Part shown: piece by piece, positions 60,231 to 64,000 of the stretch | How the letters are laid out: each line of letters begins with the position of its first letter | How positions within the stretch are numbered: position 1 is the first letter of the stretch | Assembly: GCA_013397795.1 (NCBI GenBank) | Contig: VZTJ01002478.1 | Span: 2,117,684 to 2,181,683 of the forward strand | Direction of reading: 5' to 3' | DNA: 64,000 bases | Origin: Orthonyx spaldingii | Lineage: Eukaryota; Chordata; Aves; Passeriformes; Orthonychidae | Position numbers and translations under genes: made by a program | The notes under the pieces: model-generated | Seen by the model: only the letters and a program-made list of their open reading frames with translations | Told to the model about the DNA's origin: nothing | Databases searched by the model: none

Positions 60231-63200
60231 TTTTCTAGAGCAACTTCCTAAAAGGATAATACATTTTAATATATAAAAACACGCACAATAGAAAAATAAA
60301 AAACAATCAGAAGAGTAACACACTGTTTACACTTGATTTTCTACCTCATGTGATCTAAACCAGAATGGAACAAAACCTGTAAACTATACATCACGAATTA
60401 TTTATTTAGCAAATACAACTTGAACAAAGCCAATTCCATGAAGAAAATTAAAATAGTAAGTACAGTGTAAAAATTAAAACAAAACCCTTTCTTCTTCATG
60501 ATGAGAGGCTTTTATTACTCAAGGAACTAGCATCTCTCCAGCTTGTAGCTGGAAATATTATGACTGATTGGTAAAAGTAGGCGATATATTTCACTTGTCT
60601 CAAACACAGATTTGAACTACTGTTAGCACTGTTGTATAAGTAAGAGCAAAAAATAAGTAGGAGCAAAACCTAAGGCAGAAAGGTTTGCAGGTGGATGCAG
60701 ACAAACTAGTATAGCTTAATACAGCTTAAAACTTCAGTATAGCTTAAAATGTAAAGTTTTGTTGAGTGTAATCACATCCACATATTTTTAGTTTATGTAA
60801 TGCTACACCTGCAAAGGAGACTGAAATAACAGTATCTCATTGGCTACAGTGTGTAGTCACACCATGACTTCTCAGATGACCCTTTTCTGAACAAAGTCTC
60901 TGAAATGAGGATGGGATTTAACTCAAGATAAAAGGGCAGTGTAGAGGTGGAAAAAGGTGATAAAAGATAACAAGAAGCTTGTACATTCCTTTCCACCATT
61001 AATGCCAGCCAAGGAGCACACATCTTCCCACTCTACATGATGCAGGAATAGCTCACCTGCCAGTGGGCTGTTTTCTATGAAGATTGAGCCATAACTCCTT
61101 CACAGACAGCAACCACCAGTACAGGAGAGACCTTTTAGCAGTCTGGCCCTACCCAAGGAGCAGCAGTCATTCCCCTGCCAAATGCATACTTCACTCCTTT
61201 GGTTCAAATCCCTAACAACTTTAGCCTTCATCTTAATGGGAAAGAGACATGCCATGTCTCTCACTGACACTCAATCATTCACAAACTAAACATTAATTAA
61301 TTCTGTCATTTCCATTAAAAACAAACAAGAGGAAATAAACAAAGAGATGGTATTCTTGGATCCTATTCCACTCCTACATCTAGAGTGTCTGCAACAGAGC
61401 CGGAATTTGCCAAGACGATGCAATACAGAAGAAGTAATTTTGCTGATAAACCATGCCTAAATCAATAAATTGGCTCTGTACAATCTCGCACCCGTTTCTA
61501 GACAACACATAGTGTAATTTTACTTCTGTGAGAAATAGATTTCTGCTATGTTGCCAGCTTTTAGAATACAGAATCAACAAGTGATACTCTGAAATCCCAA
61601 AACAACTGTCATTACATTCAAATACTTACCATTAACTGCTAATTCTAAGGACCGCTGTATTTATTTACAAAAAAAATATGCTTTTTGTGGCTTTCTGCCA
61701 TGAAACCCTCTAACACAATTATGATCAACTCCAAAGAACAGGCTGGCCATTACTTCTTTGCCACATCTTTTTTTACTGTAATATTTCTTCAGCCCATGTA
61801 ATTCTCTACCTCTCACCCCATTTTTTTTGCATCTGTAACAATCACTCATTACCCCAGCTAGGCGCACCCTTTTGTCCCTTCCTCGCTGCAGTTCTTCCTA
61901 GTTTAGGAAGAACTAGTTTACACCACTTTTTAATCCCTTCAAGAGTGACCCATTTAAGACCAGAAAGCAGTAGCCAAGCAGCCAAGGAGAACATGCAGTC
62001 TGGCTGTCAGGGCTTTAGGAACCCACACCTTCTTGTCAGGGAGTTGGTACACCGAGCGTCTGACTATGTACCTAGACCATATCCACGCTCTCCCCAGCCG
62101 GACACTGCAAGAACAAAGAGCACTCAGCTCCTGCACAGGTCAACCACTGCCTGCTGCTGCACTACCCAAAGAACAAGCAGCATTTTGACATCGTCCTCCA
62201 TGTTAAAAAACAGATCAAGACCCTAATCACACGAAGCGTATTGAGCGCTTTTCCCCTGCCAGCTGCAAAACTGCCAACTACAGCACCACCTGAAATATTT
62301 TTGTAGGCAATGCCTAAGAACAGGCCATGAGTCATGACTGCAATATAAAATATTTTCTACAAAGGTAGGATGGTACATAAAAAGTCATATAACGAGGATA
62401 CAGACTTAGATGTGGGTTTGTGTTTGAACATATACTGTTTTTTGAAAACATTTTTGAATGTTAGAAACTAACACTTATGAAATACATTAAGTATCCAGTG
62501 AAAGATTTGAGGTGTTTTAAACTTGGTTTTAACTTTAAGGTTAAACCTTAAAGTTATCCACTCAATTTTTTACTTTTTAAAATGCACACCAACTGAAACA
62601 TGTGCTTCCAAGAGTACTGAAATAAATCATAGAAAAAAAGGAAAAAAAAAAAAAAAATCAACATTCAAGCAGAAGTAGTGATCAACTTTCTTTTCTTTTA
62701 AGCATTCTACTTTCATAACCAAGGAAGAGGATGATTTATATAGAGAGGACAACTGGGTTTTTTTTTTTTTATCTTGTTACATAAAAATTCCTAGCATGCA
62801 AACCACCATGCTCCAAAGAAAGCTGTTTTTTTCCTATCTGGTAACACACAAATTCCTACCATGCAAGACACCACACTCTGAGCTTGTATGTTATGCATTC
62901 TCTGAAGGGGCTAAACGCTTTCATGACATCATAAGATTCCGGTATTTAATAGAAGGGGAAAACAAGCCCTTTACACATGCTAGGGGCTGAATCAGAAATG
63001 TCTGATGTTACTGTGTGCATCTTGTGCATCACCACAAAGGCCATAATACGGCACAGATATAGTACACTCAAGATGAGTCAATAGTATGTTTACAGCAACA
63101 AAAAAGAACAGACATCATTTTAGGATGTATTAAAAAAAACATGTAAAATATCAGAAGCAGTATAATATTGCATTTAGCTCCAATAGGGCACCTTCTGGTT

Positions 63201-64000
63201 TAGGATTGAAAGTGTTTTATTTAAAAGACTTATATATGTTCTTTATGATACTCCAAAATCCTCTGATTCTACATTCTCATTATTTTCCCTCTGAGGATCC
63301 TGCCTCCCTAAACCTGCTGACTGCCAAATTGCCTCTTTGTATGGTGAACTAGGGAGAGGTTGAAAATGCTAAAGGAACCACACCTGGCTTCTTCTCCCTC
63401 CCTTCCTCATTTTTTGCTGAAGCTTAAAAAAACCCCAGCAAACAAACAAAAAAGACAAATTTGAAAACATCTAAAAGAGAGCCATAAAAATGTTTGGACG
63501 AGAAAAGTTCTACTTTTGGGGGTTTGTTAGTTCAAAAGAGGGGAAACATGAGAAAACACAAGTCTTAAAACCTGTGTGACAAACCATGCATATTGAGCCC
63601 TGCTTACCTCCTCTTTAATTAAACTTTCATATCTGCTACTAAGAACAACAAAGCATGCAAAGGAAGAAATATAGCTCTTAGGAAAACTACTTCTCTTAAG
63701 GGAAACCCCCAATAAATGAAAAAACTGATCTCTAGTAGATATTCTGATTTTCCAAACTCAGAGTGTAATGCTTGCTACAGCTGTTCTGCATACCACAAGT
63801 TCTCAAAACTTGGGTACCAATTTCCCCAGACCAAACCATCATTGATTTTGAACCAATCTATAGAACACAAGGCCTCAACTTCAGCTCAGAATGAACTCCA
63901 ACATGATAAATCTACTCAACCTCTGCTCCTCCATACATTCCTCACTGGATCCAAGATGGATGGGTTTATTGAGCCACAGGCAAATTATTACGCAAAACAC
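60231..64000. other. Right flank, no gene recognised
   Basis: Probably CFAP97 first intron. No exon or CpG island that I can support. A slightly GC-richer patch lies at 61,860-62,290. There is a 13-bp palindrome at 62530-62556, with poly-A at about 62,636-62,657 and poly-T at about 62,758-62,770. Confidence 0.4.
62530..62556. repeat. Perfect 13-bp palindrome, 1-nt spacer
   Basis: TAACTTTAAGGTT, then A, then AACCTTAAAGTTA. The function is unknown. Confidence 0.88.

Noticed and set aside
61945..62226. 93-codon frame in a GC-richer patch, considered as a CFAP97 upstream exon
   Set aside because: It is on plus, opposite to CFAP97. No CpG island and no recognisable protein.

Overview
The window is nuclear DNA from a vertebrate, almost certainly a bird. 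Its genes are split by GT/AG introns, about 94% of it is intergenic or intronic and AT-rich, and its recognisable repeats are avian: CR1 LINE fragments and endogenous-retrovirus solo LTRs of types familiar from neoavian and passerine genomes. There is no operon structure, CRISPR array, prokaryotic gene or tRNA that I can support. One 44-base run of N marks an assembly gap.

Layout. From 1 to about 32,000 the window is gene-poor. It holds two LTRs near the left end (about 2,493-3,062 on minus, about 3,900-4,526 on plus), one good EF-hand-type coding exon on minus (6,538-6,648) whose gene I could not extend, an LTR split by a CR1 insertion (16,757-17,575), an unusual local rearrangement (22,681-23,760) and a 1.9-kb pyrimidine-rich block (27,530-29,480). 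From about 32,030 to 34,400 lies a CpG-rich promoter and the complete four-exon SLC25A4 gene (ADP/ATP carrier 1, 298 residues, plus strand). A CR1 remnant lies in the 34,400-38,500 gap. From 38,863 to beyond 58,123 on minus lies the whole coding part of CFAP97 (KIAA1430) in five coding exons encoding 487 residues; its 5' non-coding exon and promoter were not found. At 59,690-60,230 there is a CR1 fragment from the endonuclease part of ORF2.

How the genes relate. SLC25A4 and CFAP97 are tail-to-tail, as in the human 4q35 region, so this is a conserved syntenic block. They are not known to act together: SLC25A4 exchanges ADP and ATP across the inner mitochondrial membrane, and CFAP97 is linked to cilia.

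I did not find a previously undescribed biological system. The most unusual structure is the 22.7-23.8 kb rearrangement: two identical 160-bp direct copies, a third partial copy, and a 108-bp block that is an exact inverted copy of sequence 633 bp downstream.
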